DNA of 64,000 bases from JAJECS01 sp965243625 (lineage in GTDB: Bacteria; Chloroflexota; UBA11872), in assembly GCA_965243625.1 (NCBI GenBank), contig CBDEVI010000002.1, forward strand, positions 2,418,001 through 2,482,000. The letters run 5' to 3'. The position numbers and the translations under genes were made by a program. Below, one piece after another: positions 16,060 to 23,492 of the stretch (position 1 is the first letter of the stretch; every line of letters starts with the position of its first letter). The notes beneath the pieces were generated by a model. The model saw nothing but the letters and a program-made list of their open reading frames with translations, ran no database searches and was not told where the DNA came from.

Positions 16060-17805
16060 ATGCCCCGGGTCGTCACCGAGTCGCAACCGATGCCGGGCGC
16101 CTGGCTCACGCGCGCCGGCCAGGCGCTCGTCGGCGCCGTGCTGCTGGCCGCTGCGGCGCTCGTCGCCCTGCCGACGGCGCGCGCGGTCGAGGCGCCCGCG
16201 CACCTTCGCGTCGAGTCCGTGGTGGCCGATGCCAACTTTCCGGTCGCGCTGGCCTGGACCCCCGACGGCCGCCTTCTCTACACCGAAAAGTCCGGGGCCC
16301 TGCGCGTGGTGGCAAACGGACAGCTGCGCGACGAGCCGTTCGCCGTCTTCGAAGTCGACGACCTCTTCGAGCGCGGCCTCCTCGGCCTCGCCGTCGATCC
16401 GGATTTCGCCGCCAACGGCTACGTCTACGTCTATTACACGCGCGCCGACACTGCCGGGCATCGCGTGGTGCGCCTGCGCGAGGTCGACGGACGCGGCGTC
16501 GAACCCACCATCCTGCTGGACGAGCCCAACCCCACCGGCGCCGCCTTCCACAACGGCGGCAACCTGCACTTCGGCCCGGACGGCTACCTCTACGTCACGC
16601 TCGGCGAGAATCACGACTCGGGCCTGGCGCAGCGGCTCGACACGCCCCTGGGCAAGATCCTGCGCATCGACAGGGTCGACGGACGGGCGCCCCCGGACAA
16701 CCCCTTCTATGACGACGGCGACCCGGCGTCGGGCAACGACGACCGCATCTGGGCGCTGGGACTGCGCAACAGCTTCGACTTCACCTTCCACCCGGACACC
16801 GGCGAGATGTTCGCCACGGAAAACGGGCCCCACTGCGACGACGAGGTCAACCGCATCGAGCGCGGCGGCAACCTTGGCTGGCGGCCCGAGTACGTCTGCG
16901 ACGATCCCCACCTCGGGTATACGGCCCCGCTGTGGCGCTTTAGCGACACCATCGCGCCCACGGGCATCGCCTTCCATCGCGGCAGCCTGTTCATGTGCGC
17001 CTGGAACACCGGCGAGCTCATGCGCTTCGAAGCCGCCGACCCCACCCATCGCGAGCTGACCGCGGTCGAATCCTGGGACGGCGTCCCCTGCCAGGTCGAC
17101 GTCGCGCCCGGTCCCGACGGTGCGCTCTACGTGACCGACGCCGGCTCGATCAGCCGCGTCGCCGCCGCCGCCGACTTTGGCGTGGACGGCGGGCGCTTCT
17201 ACACCCAGGCCGGCAGCGGGCGGGGCGGGTTCGCCATCGTCGACGACGCCGACGCGGCGTTTTGGACCGCCTACCAAGACTTTGGCGGCGTCGAGGCGCT
17301 GGGCTATCCCGCCTCCCGCCGGTTCGAGCTCAACGGGTTCCTCTACCAGGCCACGCAGGCCGGCCTCTTGCAGCGCCATCCCGTGACGGGCGAGGTGCGG
17401 CTGGCCAACGTGTTCGACATGCTCAGCGCCGCGGGATTCGACGCCTGGCTCGACGCGTTCCGGCAGATTCCGCTCAGCCGCGAATGGGAGGGGGACCGCG
17501 GACTGGCATGGCCCGACATCGTGGCGCGGCACCTGGCGATCCTGGATCCCTACCCGGCGCTCCTGGCGCGCTTCCGCGCCGTGCCGGATTGGATCAATCG
17601 CTACGGCCTGCCAATGGGCGTGCACGGGCTGGACTCGGTCGTCGTCGTGCGCGGCCAGCGCGCCGCGTTCCAGCTCTGGAAGGTGGACGTGCCGTGGGCT
17701 GCCCCGGGTACCGTCACCATCGTGCTGGCCGGCGACCTGGCCAAGGAAGTCGGGCTGGTGCCCGCCGAAGCGCAAGTTCCGGAACCGGTACCGTTTGGGG
17801 GATAA
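16060..17805 (+). CDS. Secreted PQQ-type sugar dehydrogenase (sorbosone/glucose dehydrogenase beta-propeller) with C-terminal shared module
   Basis: A 581-residue exported enzyme. I use ATG 16060 (16090 also fits) because the following segment is a signal peptide (GAVLLAAAALVALPTARA). Residues ~45-385 are the soluble glucose/sorbosone dehydrogenase propeller: VALAWTPDGRLLYTEK, GLLGLAVDPDFAANGYVYV, FHNGGNLHFGPDGYLYVTLG, and ENGPHCDDEVNRIERGGNLG with the conserved D-E-x-N. The family uses pyrroloquinoline quinone to oxidise aldoses in the periplasm or outside. The last ~190 residues (from GFAIVDDADAAFWTAYQ) are unrelated to the propeller and match the exported module of the genes at 1260 and 59699. 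No PQQ biosynthesis genes are in this window. Confidence 0.82.
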   Translation: MPRVVTESQPMPGAWLTRAGQALVGAVLLAAAALVALPTARAVEAPAHLRVESVVADANFPVALAWTPDGRLLYTEKSGALRVVANGQLRDEPFAVFEVDDLFERGLLGLAVDPDFAANGYVYVYYTRADTAGHRVVRLREVDGRGVEPTILLDEPNPTGAAFHNGGNLHFGPDGYLYVTLGENHDSGLAQRLDTPLGKILRIDRVDGRAPPDNPFYDDGDPASGNDDRIWALGLRNSFDFTFHPDTGEMFATENGPHCDDEVNRIERGGNLGWRPEYVCDDPHLGYTAPLWRFSDTIAPTGIAFHRGSLFMCAWNTGELMRFEAADPTHRELTAVESWDGVPCQVDVAPGPDGALYVTDAGSISRVAAAADFGVDGGRFYTQAGSGRGGFAIVDDADAAFWTAYQDFGGVEALGYPASRRFELNGFLYQATQAGLLQRHPVTGEVRLANVFDMLSAAGFDAWLDAFRQIPLSREWEGDRGLAWPDIVARHLAILDPYPALLARFRAVPDWINRYGLPMGVHGLDSVVVVRGQRAAFQLWKVDVPWAAPGTVTIVLAGDLAKEVGLVPAEAQVPEPVPFGG

Positions 17806-17834
17806 TCGAGTGACGGGCACCCGTGGAGGTCGCG

Positions 17835-18209
17835 ATGTCGCGTGAAGCGATCGCCGCCAAGCTCGATCTGGCCCTGGCCGAGCTTCGCGCCGGAACGCTG
17901 CAGGAGTCCACGCTCGCCGCCATTCGAGACGAGGTGGCGACTGCCGACGGGGCGCGTCAGGACCTGCTCTACCTGCAAGCCTCAGGCACCGATTTGAATT
18001 CCGAGGTGATCGGCATGCGCATCGTCCTGAACGGCGAGGTGTCCGACGGCCCGGACGATCCCGACGACTGGCCCTATCAGACCGTCCTGGAAGCCGTCCG
18101 CGACGGCTGGCGCATCATCGACTTTCCCAACCTCGCCCTGCTGCTCGACGAGTCGCGCACCTATGCCTACGGCGCCGAGTTCGTCCTCGAAAAGATTCGG
18201 AGCGCCTGA
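17835..18209 (+). CDS. Conserved small protein of unknown function, coupled to phytanoyl-CoA dioxygenase
   Basis: A 124-residue protein that I do not recognise. ATG 17835 is favoured because GGAGG (17826-17830) lies four bases before it. The N-terminal half is helical (AIAAKLDLALAELRAGTL); the C-terminal half is acidic and contains WPYQTVLEAVRDGWRIIDFP. No signal peptide, membrane helix or metal motif is visible. The last base of its stop is the first base of the next gene's ATG (TGATG), so the two are translationally coupled. This points to a partner or accessory role for the dioxygenase; I cannot say more. Confidence 0.7.
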   Translation: MSREAIAAKLDLALAELRAGTLQESTLAAIRDEVATADGARQDLLYLQASGTDLNSEVIGMRIVLNGEVSDGPDDPDDWPYQTVLEAVRDGWRIIDFPNLALLLDESRTYAYGAEFVLEKIRSA

Positions 18210-19045
18210 TGGACACCTCGCACATCCAGCCGACCTTGACCGACTCCGAAGTCCTCGACTTCTGCAAGAACGGCTATCTCCTGCTCGACGGCGTGGTGCC
18301 GGACGAAATCAATCGCCGCGCCGTGGAGTTTCTCGACAACGACACCTACTTCGAGCCCACGGCCATCCTGGCCGAGGACTGGTTCATGGAAAACGTGATC
18401 CTCAACCCGGCGGCCGCGGGGGCCATCCGCTGCCTGCTGGGGGCGGGGTTCACCACGCCGGTGCTCATGAGCAACCACCGCGTCCACATGCCCCGCGAGG
18501 CGCAGCACTGGCACCGTGACGGCCAATCGCGCTACGGGCCCTCGCTGCACTACCTCCAGGTCTTCTACTACCCCGAGGCCTGCACGCCGGAGATGGGCCC
18601 GACCGAAGTGATCCCCGGCTCGCACTACCTGTTCCAGCACGCCAGCTTCATGGGGCACTACGGCGGCATGCGACACAGCGTCAAGACCGCCGCCTCCGCC
18701 GGCTCGATCTTTCTCACCGTCTACTCGATCTGGCACCGCCGGTCCGCCTCGACGGCGCAGGGCGTTCGCAATCTCCTGAAGTACAACTACTGGCGCACCG
18801 CGCCGCCGGCCCGAGACTGGATCATCGAGCCCGAATTCGACTTCCAGATGGCCGACTACACCTTCCCGATCACCACCCCGAGGCAGCAGTTTCAGGAGTG
18901 CCTGGACGCAGCCGAGATGTTCTTCTGGCTCTGCGGCAAAGCGGACGACTACCGCACCATGGGCGGCCAGGGCTGGCCCCTCCCCGGCAACCGCAACGCG
19001 CCGTCCGCAGGCTTCCCCGGAGACGCCACCGCCGTCACCTATTGA
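18209..19045 (+). CDS. Phytanoyl-CoA dioxygenase (PhyH) family protein
   Basis: A 278-residue Fe(II)/2-oxoglutarate oxygenase homologue. The iron-binding H-x-D is seen in QHWHRDGQSRYG, and the distal histidine is probably in VYSIWHRRSA; the following arginine pair could bind 2-oxoglutarate. EMGPTEVIPGSHYLF is the typical P-G-S-H turn of the family. Members hydroxylate diverse small molecules (fatty acyl-CoA, ectoine, natural products), and the family is expanded in marine Chloroflexota. The substrate is unknown. It overlaps the upstream small gene by one base. The end of the gene abuts a repeat-rich gap. Confidence 0.85.
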   Translation: MDTSHIQPTLTDSEVLDFCKNGYLLLDGVVPDEINRRAVEFLDNDTYFEPTAILAEDWFMENVILNPAAAGAIRCLLGAGFTTPVLMSNHRVHMPREAQHWHRDGQSRYGPSLHYLQVFYYPEACTPEMGPTEVIPGSHYLFQHASFMGHYGGMRHSVKTAASAGSIFLTVYSIWHRRSASTAQGVRNLLKYNYWRTAPPARDWIIEPEFDFQMADYTFPITTPRQQFQECLDAAEMFFWLCGKADDYRTMGGQGWPLPGNRNAPSAGFPGDATAVTY

Positions 19046-19130
19046 GGTGAACCGGGCAGACCTAAGCGTCGGTTCGATCCCCTCTTCGTTGACAGGACCG
19101 TCGCGCAACCCCTCCGTGATTCCGGCGCCT

Positions 19131-19161
19131 TCCGTCATTCCCGCGAAGGCGGGAATCCACC
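19131..19161. repeat. Dispersed palindromic repeat, family B
   Basis: A TCCGTCATTCCCGCGAAGGC / GGGAATCCACC palindrome, preceded at 19115-19130 by a partial copy (CCGTGATTCCGGCGCC). Confidence 0.85.
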
Positions 19162-19195
19162 CTGCATTGAACACGAATGCAGGCCGGATGCTTCG

Positions 19196-19228
19196 CGTCG
19201 GGCGGGTCTGAGACCCGCCCCTACCGGA
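19196..19228. repeat. Dispersed hairpin repeat, family D
   Basis: GGGCGGGTCT-GAG-ACCCGCCC hairpin inside CGTCGGGC...CTACCGGA. The reverse complement of the whole unit occurs at 53961-53993, with similarity extending further into the flank. No gene lies between 19046 and 19317; a third hairpin (GAGCCTGCCCCGGAC / TCAATCCGGGG) is at 19262-19286. Confidence 0.75.
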
Positions 19229-19317
19229 CTTCGCAATGCTCTCTTGATTGAAGAGGATTTGAGCCTGCCCCGGACTCAATCCGGGGGTACGTGCGATCAG
19301 GCTCGGGCCGGCTGCCG

Positions 19318-20694
19318 CTAGCCCCCGACCAGCCCGTCCGCTTCCAGGTCGCGCACGCTGGCGTCGAAGGCCTCGATCGTCCGGTCGATGTCGTCGTCGG
19401 TGTGCGCCGTCGACAGCAGGCCCCCGCTGGTCATGATGTGCACCCCGTGGCTGTGCAGCGCGCGTCGCAGGGCCGCGCCGTCGTCGCCGGACATGCCGCT
19501 GCGCGAGGGCGTCCCATTCATGGCCACGTGAAAGTAGGACGACTCGCCGTAGGCGATGGCTCCCAGGTCGTGCCGGTCGAACACGTCTTGAATTCCCCGC
19601 CGCAGCCGCTCGGTTTGGGCGTCGATCTGCGCGTGCACGGCGCCGTCCGCGATGTGCCGCAGCACCGCAACGCCGGTGGCCGCCGACAGCGGGTTGCCGT
19701 TGAACGTGCCCGGATGCGCCATGCGCTGACCGCGGTCCCAGCGTGGATCGCCGCGCAACTCCAGCCGCTGCAAGATGTCGGCGCGACCACCCACGCACCC
19801 GCCCGGCAGCCCGCCGGCCAGGACCTTCGCCATCGTCGTCAGGTCCGGCGTCACGCCGTGCAGCGCCTGATAGCCGCCCGGCGACAGCCGGAATCCCGTG
19901 ACGACCTCGTCCAGGATGAACACCGTGCCGTGCTCGCGGCACAGACCCGGCAGGGCCTTGACGAACGCCGGGTCGAGGGGCACCGCGCCCCATCCCGCGC
20001 CCGTGGGCTCCACGATCAATCCGGCCACGTCGCCCTTGGCCAGCTCTTCCCGCACCCGGTCCAGGTCCGTCGGAATGCCCGTCACCGTGTCCTGCACGGC
20101 CTGCGGAATGCCGGCCGACATCGGCACGTCGAGGGGGTCGGACTGCGCCACGTGCGCAAAGTCGTGCCAGCCGTGGAAGTGGTAGTGGAACTTCACGATT
20201 CGCTCGCGGCCGGTGTGCGCCCGCGCCAGCCGCATGGCCATAAGCGTGGCCTCGGTACCCGAGCCGGTGAAGCGCACGCGCTCCACGCTGGGCATCAATT
20301 CGCAGATCAGCTCGGCCCACGCGGTCTCGATCTCGTGGCTGGCGCCGTAGTGGGTGCCGCGGCTCAGCTGGGCAATGGCGGCCTGGGTGGGGATGGGATG
20401 CGCGTGGCCCAGAATCAGCGCGCCGTGCCCCATGGTGTAGTCGATGTACTCGTTGCCGTCGACGTCCCACTTCCGGGAGCCCTCGGCGCGGTCAACCATC
20501 ACCGGGAACGGCGAGTGCACGCGCACGTCGTGGGTCACGCCGCCGGCGATCACCCGGCGAGCACGGGCGTAGAGCTCCCGCGATCCCGGATTGCCGTCCT
20601 CGAACACCTGATCGATGCGGCCGCCCGTCGCCTGCGTCGCCACGACTGCCCCCTCGCTAACCACCGCCACAAACTGCTGTAGGCGTGCCAGCAT
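19318..20694 (-). CDS. Class III PLP aminotransferase, glutamate-1-semialdehyde aminomutase-like
   Basis: A 458-residue PLP enzyme. The fold is glutamate-1-semialdehyde 2,1-aminomutase-like: GGVTHDVRVHSPFPVMVDRA, DVDGNEYIDYTMGHGALILG, FTGSGTEATLMAMRLAR, the aspartate in VFILDEVVTGFR and the PLP lysine in LTTMAKVLAGGLPGG. I start at ATG 20694: the open frame runs on to 20772, but those extra codons (MDSRLRGNDG) are just a family B repeat. A true HemL supplies 5-aminolevulinate for tetrapyrroles; no other hem gene is nearby, and many environmental paralogues act on unknown amino compounds, so I keep the family-level name. Confidence 0.75.
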   Translation of the reverse strand: MLARLQQFVAVVSEGAVVATQATGGRIDQVFEDGNPGSRELYARARRVIAGGVTHDVRVHSPFPVMVDRAEGSRKWDVDGNEYIDYTMGHGALILGHAHPIPTQAAIAQLSRGTHYGASHEIETAWAELICELMPSVERVRFTGSGTEATLMAMRLARAHTGRERIVKFHYHFHGWHDFAHVAQSDPLDVPMSAGIPQAVQDTVTGIPTDLDRVREELAKGDVAGLIVEPTGAGWGAVPLDPAFVKALPGLCREHGTVFILDEVVTGFRLSPGGYQALHGVTPDLTTMAKVLAGGLPGGCVGGRADILQRLELRGDPRWDRGQRMAHPGTFNGNPLSAATGVAVLRHIADGAVHAQIDAQTERLRRGIQDVFDRHDLGAIAYGESSYFHVAMNGTPSRSGMSGDDGAALRRALHSHGVHIMTSGGLLSTAHTDDDIDRTIEAFDASVRDLEADGLVGG

Positions 20695-20742
20695 GGGCGC
20701 GCCGCGTGCTGGTGTCAACGTCCGAGTGCGGGCTACGTCAAG

Positions 20743-20773
20743 TCCGTCATTCCCGCGGAGGCGGGAATCCACC
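20743..20773. repeat. Dispersed palindromic repeat, family B
   Basis: TCCGTCATTCCCGCGGAGGC / GGGAATCCACC. It creates an in-frame false N-terminal extension of the aminotransferase gene on the minus strand. Confidence 0.85.
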
Positions 20774-20947
20774 GTTCAACCACTCTCGGTCGATCCGAGC
20801 GCAAGGGCGGTCCGCCCGCAGGAACGGATTGCCATGCCACCGCCCGCCGCGTAGCCAACCCATAGACAGCAACCACACGGACATCGCTCGCGGCACGGTC
20901 CGGTCGCGCCGTACCCTTGAGCGTCGGGATTCCGGGAGGCCGCGCGA

Positions 20948-21931
20948 ATGCTCTTCGTATTCCTCGGCGCGCGCGAGCCCCGCATACACGATGAGGCGCG
21001 CATCGCGCTCGGCCTCAGCGACACCGACGACGACCTCTCGCTCACCCGCCTCGACGGCGCCGAAACGTCGCTCGTGGACATGGCCCAGGCCTGCGGCGCG
21101 ATCGACATGTTCGGCGGCCGCCGCAAGGTGCTGCTGACCAACGCCCAGGCGCTGGTCACGAGCGACAAGAAGGTCCTGCCCTGGCTGGCCGAGTTTGCCG
21201 GCGCCGGCTCCGCCGCGCCGTGCGATCTCGCGGCGCTGGCCTACCTTGACCTGGGGGACCGCCGCAGCCGCTCGCGGGTCAACGCGTTCTCCAAGCTCGA
21301 AGACGCCGGCGCGCAGGTACGGCAGGTGCGTCCGTTGGACGAGCGCCGGGCGGCGCAGTTTGCGCGGCGACTGGCGCAGCGCCAGGGTGTCCGTCTCGAC
21401 GAGGCGGCCGCCGAGCGACTGGTCGAGATCGTCACCCCCGACGCCGGTTTGCTGGCCCGCGAGGTCGACAAGCTCGCCGCCTACGCCGGCTTCACCGGCA
21501 CGCTGAACGTGGACGACGTCGACGCGGCCTCGGCCACCATCGGCGAGCACCGGCGCTGGGACTACATTAACGCCGTCTCGGCGCAGCAGCCGCGCCGGGC
21601 GCTGGGCGTGCTCCACGATCTTCTGGGGCTGCGGGCGCCCAAGCAGATGATCCTGGCCGATATCGGCACCGCCATGCGGCGGCTGGCCACGGCCAAGGCC
21701 GTCAACGACGCGGGCGGCGACACCAAGGAAGTGGCGCGCCGCGCGGGCGTGCCGCCGTTTCGGGCACGCGAGTTGCACGCGCAGGCTCGGCGCACCTCGC
21801 CCCGGCTATTGGAGCGCATGTACGGCGAGGTGGTGCGCACGGATCGCGCGCTCAAGTCGACCGGCAGCGAGGAAGACGCGCTGCTCGAGATTCTGACGGC
21901 CCGGTTGGCGACCCCGCCGGGTCGGCGCTAG
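20948..21931 (+). CDS. holA: DNA polymerase III subunit delta
   Basis: A 327-residue clamp-loader subunit that opens the beta sliding clamp. It begins MLFVFLGAREPRIHDEARIA, with the delta-family segment DMFGGRRKVLLTNAQAL near residue 55, a central AAA-like domain without a working P-loop (as normal for delta), and the C-terminal collar helices (RRALGVLHDLLGLRAPKQMI, VRTDRALKSTGSEEDALLEI). Length and the convergent position next to rpsT, a common arrangement, support the call. GGGAGG at 20934-20939 is a good ribosome site. Its last four bases overlap the convergent rpsT stop. Confidence 0.9.
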   Translation: MLFVFLGAREPRIHDEARIALGLSDTDDDLSLTRLDGAETSLVDMAQACGAIDMFGGRRKVLLTNAQALVTSDKKVLPWLAEFAGAGSAAPCDLAALAYLDLGDRRSRSRVNAFSKLEDAGAQVRQVRPLDERRAAQFARRLAQRQGVRLDEAAAERLVEIVTPDAGLLAREVDKLAAYAGFTGTLNVDDVDAASATIGEHRRWDYINAVSAQQPRRALGVLHDLLGLRAPKQMILADIGTAMRRLATAKAVNDAGGDTKEVARRAGVPPFRARELHAQARRTSPRLLERMYGEVVRTDRALKSTGSEEDALLEILTARLATPPGRR

Positions 21932-22215
21932 GCGGCTTCCTCCGCCGCGCGCTGGCGCTTCACTAGCCGTCCGAGTCGACGCGCCGCCGCGTTCCGCGGA
22001 ATGATCCCGCGCCGCGCCGCGCTGTCCAGCGCCGCCTGCGCGGCCCGCACGGCCTCCCCGGCCGCCGCGTCGCCCTCGTCGATGGCCGTTCGCGCGCGCC
22101 GGACGAGCCGCCGCACGGTCGAGCGCACGCTGGCGTTGCGCGCGCGCTTGAATTGCTCGCGCCGCACGTTCTTCGCGCGCGCGTGCTGACGTTTCAGTTC
22201 TTTGGGTGAGGGCAT
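21928..22215 (-). CDS. rpsT: 30S ribosomal protein S20
   Basis: A 95-residue, strongly basic protein with the S20 pattern: MPSPKELKRQHARAKNVRRE at the start (conserved S-x-x-K-x-x-R-x-x), a long helix with SVRSTVRRLVRRARTAI, AAQAALDSAARRGIIPRNAA (conserved KGIIHKNKA equivalent) and RLGRLVKR at the end. It binds 16S rRNA early in 30S assembly. It converges with holA with a four-base overlap. A 7-bp hairpin sits in its predicted leader (22243-22263), a possible site for the autoregulation known for S20 in other bacteria. Confidence 0.95.
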   Translation of the reverse strand: MPSPKELKRQHARAKNVRREQFKRARNASVRSTVRRLVRRARTAIDEGDAAAGEAVRAAQAALDSAARRGIIPRNAAARRLGRLVKRQRAAEEAA

Positions 22216-22242
22216 GGCCCAACCTGGCGGGAGAAAAGACGA

Positions 22243-22263
22243 GGCAGGCTGCGGTCGCCTGCC
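22243..22263 (-). promoter_or_regulatory. Stem-loop in the rpsT leader
   Basis: GGCAGGC, a seven-base loop and GCCTGCC form a perfect 7-bp stem 28 bases upstream of the rpsT start, downstream of the predicted -10. Location suggests a translational or transcriptional control element; this is inference. Confidence 0.45.
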
Positions 22264-22268
22264 GCCCT

Positions 22269-22274
22269 AATATA
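22269..22274 (-). promoter_or_regulatory. -10 element TATATT of rpsT
   Basis: Read on the minus strand, TTGGTATATTAGGG has a five-of-six -10 box with an extended TG-like context, the only AT-rich patch in the divergent gap. No clear -35. Confidence 0.45.
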
Positions 22275-22318
22275 CCAACGGAACCGGCCCTCCGGCCGCG
22301 TCGGTTGGGAGAAACACC

Positions 22319-23371
22319 GTGCAGCCAACCGTCGCACTCATCGGCCGCCCTGACAGCGGCATCGACCAGGTCTTCGACGCCGCAGTCGGATCGCAGGTCG
22401 TCGAGTCCCGCGACCGCATGCCGCGGCGCATCGGCGCCCTGGCGCTGCCCGACTGCCAATTGACGCGCCTGGCCGACGTCATGGGGTCCCGGTCCGAGGT
22501 TCAGGCCCAGTTCACCCTGTGGCACTTTCCCGGACACGGGCTCGGGCTTGGCGCTGATGTCAACTCCGCCTGGTTGGGCGAGTTGCGCACCGCCGATGTC
22601 CTCGGGTTCGTCGTGCACCCGGGAACAGGGGTCGACCTGGAGACCGCCCTGCGCAGCAGCGCCGACGACCTGGCGGCGGAGCTCGCGCTCTGGGATCTCG
22701 AAGTCCTCGAAGGAGCAACCGCGCGCGCCCACGAACGCGCCACCAAGGGCCCGCGAGTCGAGCGGCGCGAGGCGCAACACACCTTCGAGCTGCTCAGCCG
22801 CGCGCGCGCGCAACTCGCGGACTCCGCCGTACTCGATATTTCGGCGTTCACGCCCGACGACCAGCGAGCGTTGCGGGGGTTTGGGCTGTTTGCCGCCAAG
22901 CCCCGTGCGGTGATTGCCAACGTCGCCGACCCCGACGCGCCCGCCGCCGCCCGCGTGACCGCCGGACTCTCCGCCTTCGCCGTCGTCGCCGGAGAAACCG
23001 AGGCCGAGATCTGGTCGCTGGAGCCCGACGACGCCCAGGCTTTCCGTGACGATCTGGGCCTCCCCGGCGCCGCCGCCGACCGCGTCGGAGCCGCCGTCAT
23101 GCAGGCAGCGGGCCTGCACGTCTTCTATACCGCCAACCGTGCCGCCGCCACGGCCTGGCTCTTGCCGGTCGGCGGCACGGCGCTCGAGGCCGCGGCCACC
23201 ATCCACAGCGACTTCGCCCAGCGCTTCATCGGCGCCGACATCGCGCCGTGCGATCAGGTCATTGCCGCCGGCGGTCTCGCGCCGCTACGCGCCGCCGGCC
23301 GTCTCCAGCGCGTCGGGCGCGACCACGTGCTCGCCGACTGCGACGTCCTTCAAATCCACTTCAGCCGCTGA
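22319..23371 (+). CDS. YchF/Obg-like protein with degenerate G domain (DUF933 C-terminus)
   Basis: A 350-residue homologue of the universal YchF (OLA1) ATPase, which is normally about 363 residues. The C-terminal TGS/DUF933 domain is well kept: GLHVFYTANRAAATAWLL, AAATIHSDFAQRFIGADI, DCDVLQIHFSR. The N-terminal nucleotide domain is badly eroded. The P-loop G-x-P-N-V-G-K-S is GRPDSGIDQVF, lacking the lysine and Ser/Thr; the D-x-x-G region is HFPGHGLGLG instead of DIAGLVKGASKGEG. It is therefore unlikely to hydrolyse nucleotide. GTG 22319 has GGGAG eight bases upstream. It is divergent from rpsT, so a ribosome-related role is possible, but that is inference. Confidence 0.8.
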   Translation: MQPTVALIGRPDSGIDQVFDAAVGSQVVESRDRMPRRIGALALPDCQLTRLADVMGSRSEVQAQFTLWHFPGHGLGLGADVNSAWLGELRTADVLGFVVHPGTGVDLETALRSSADDLAAELALWDLEVLEGATARAHERATKGPRVERREAQHTFELLSRARAQLADSAVLDISAFTPDDQRALRGFGLFAAKPRAVIANVADPDAPAAARVTAGLSAFAVVAGETEAEIWSLEPDDAQAFRDDLGLPGAAADRVGAAVMQAAGLHVFYTANRAAATAWLLPVGGTALEAAATIHSDFAQRFIGADIAPCDQVIAAGGLAPLRAAGRLQRVGRDHVLADCDVLQIHFSR

Positions 23372-23394
23372 CGCCGCCGGCGAATACCCGCGCC

Positions 23395-23492
23395 CGGTCC
23401 CTTCTCCCCTGGTGAGAGAAGGTGAGGATGAGGGGGAATTCGCGGCGGGGGTCACCCTCACCCTATCCCTCTCCCATCGAGGGAGAGGGGAT
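23395..23492. repeat. Dispersed family C hairpin repeats
   Basis: Two hairpins in tandem: CCCTTCTCCCCTGGTGAGAG and, from about 23460, CACCCTCACCCTATCCCTCT / CCCATCGAGGGAGAGGGG. The second one encodes the last codons of pyrD on the minus strand. Confidence 0.75.

Noticed and set aside
16045..17820. 591-codon open frame on the minus strand opposite the sugar dehydrogenase
   Set aside because: It lies opposite a gene with a complete propeller and signal peptide; it has no recognisable motif or start context.
19060..19090. Possible tRNA T-loop: GGTTCGATCCCC
   Set aside because: The flanks do not form a 5-bp T stem, and no acceptor or anticodon arm can be found in the surrounding 80 bases.
19318..20694. 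Definite assignment as HemL in tetrapyrrole synthesis
   Set aside because: The fold fits, but there is no hem gene context and the substrate-determining residues cannot be settled by eye; kept as a family-level call.
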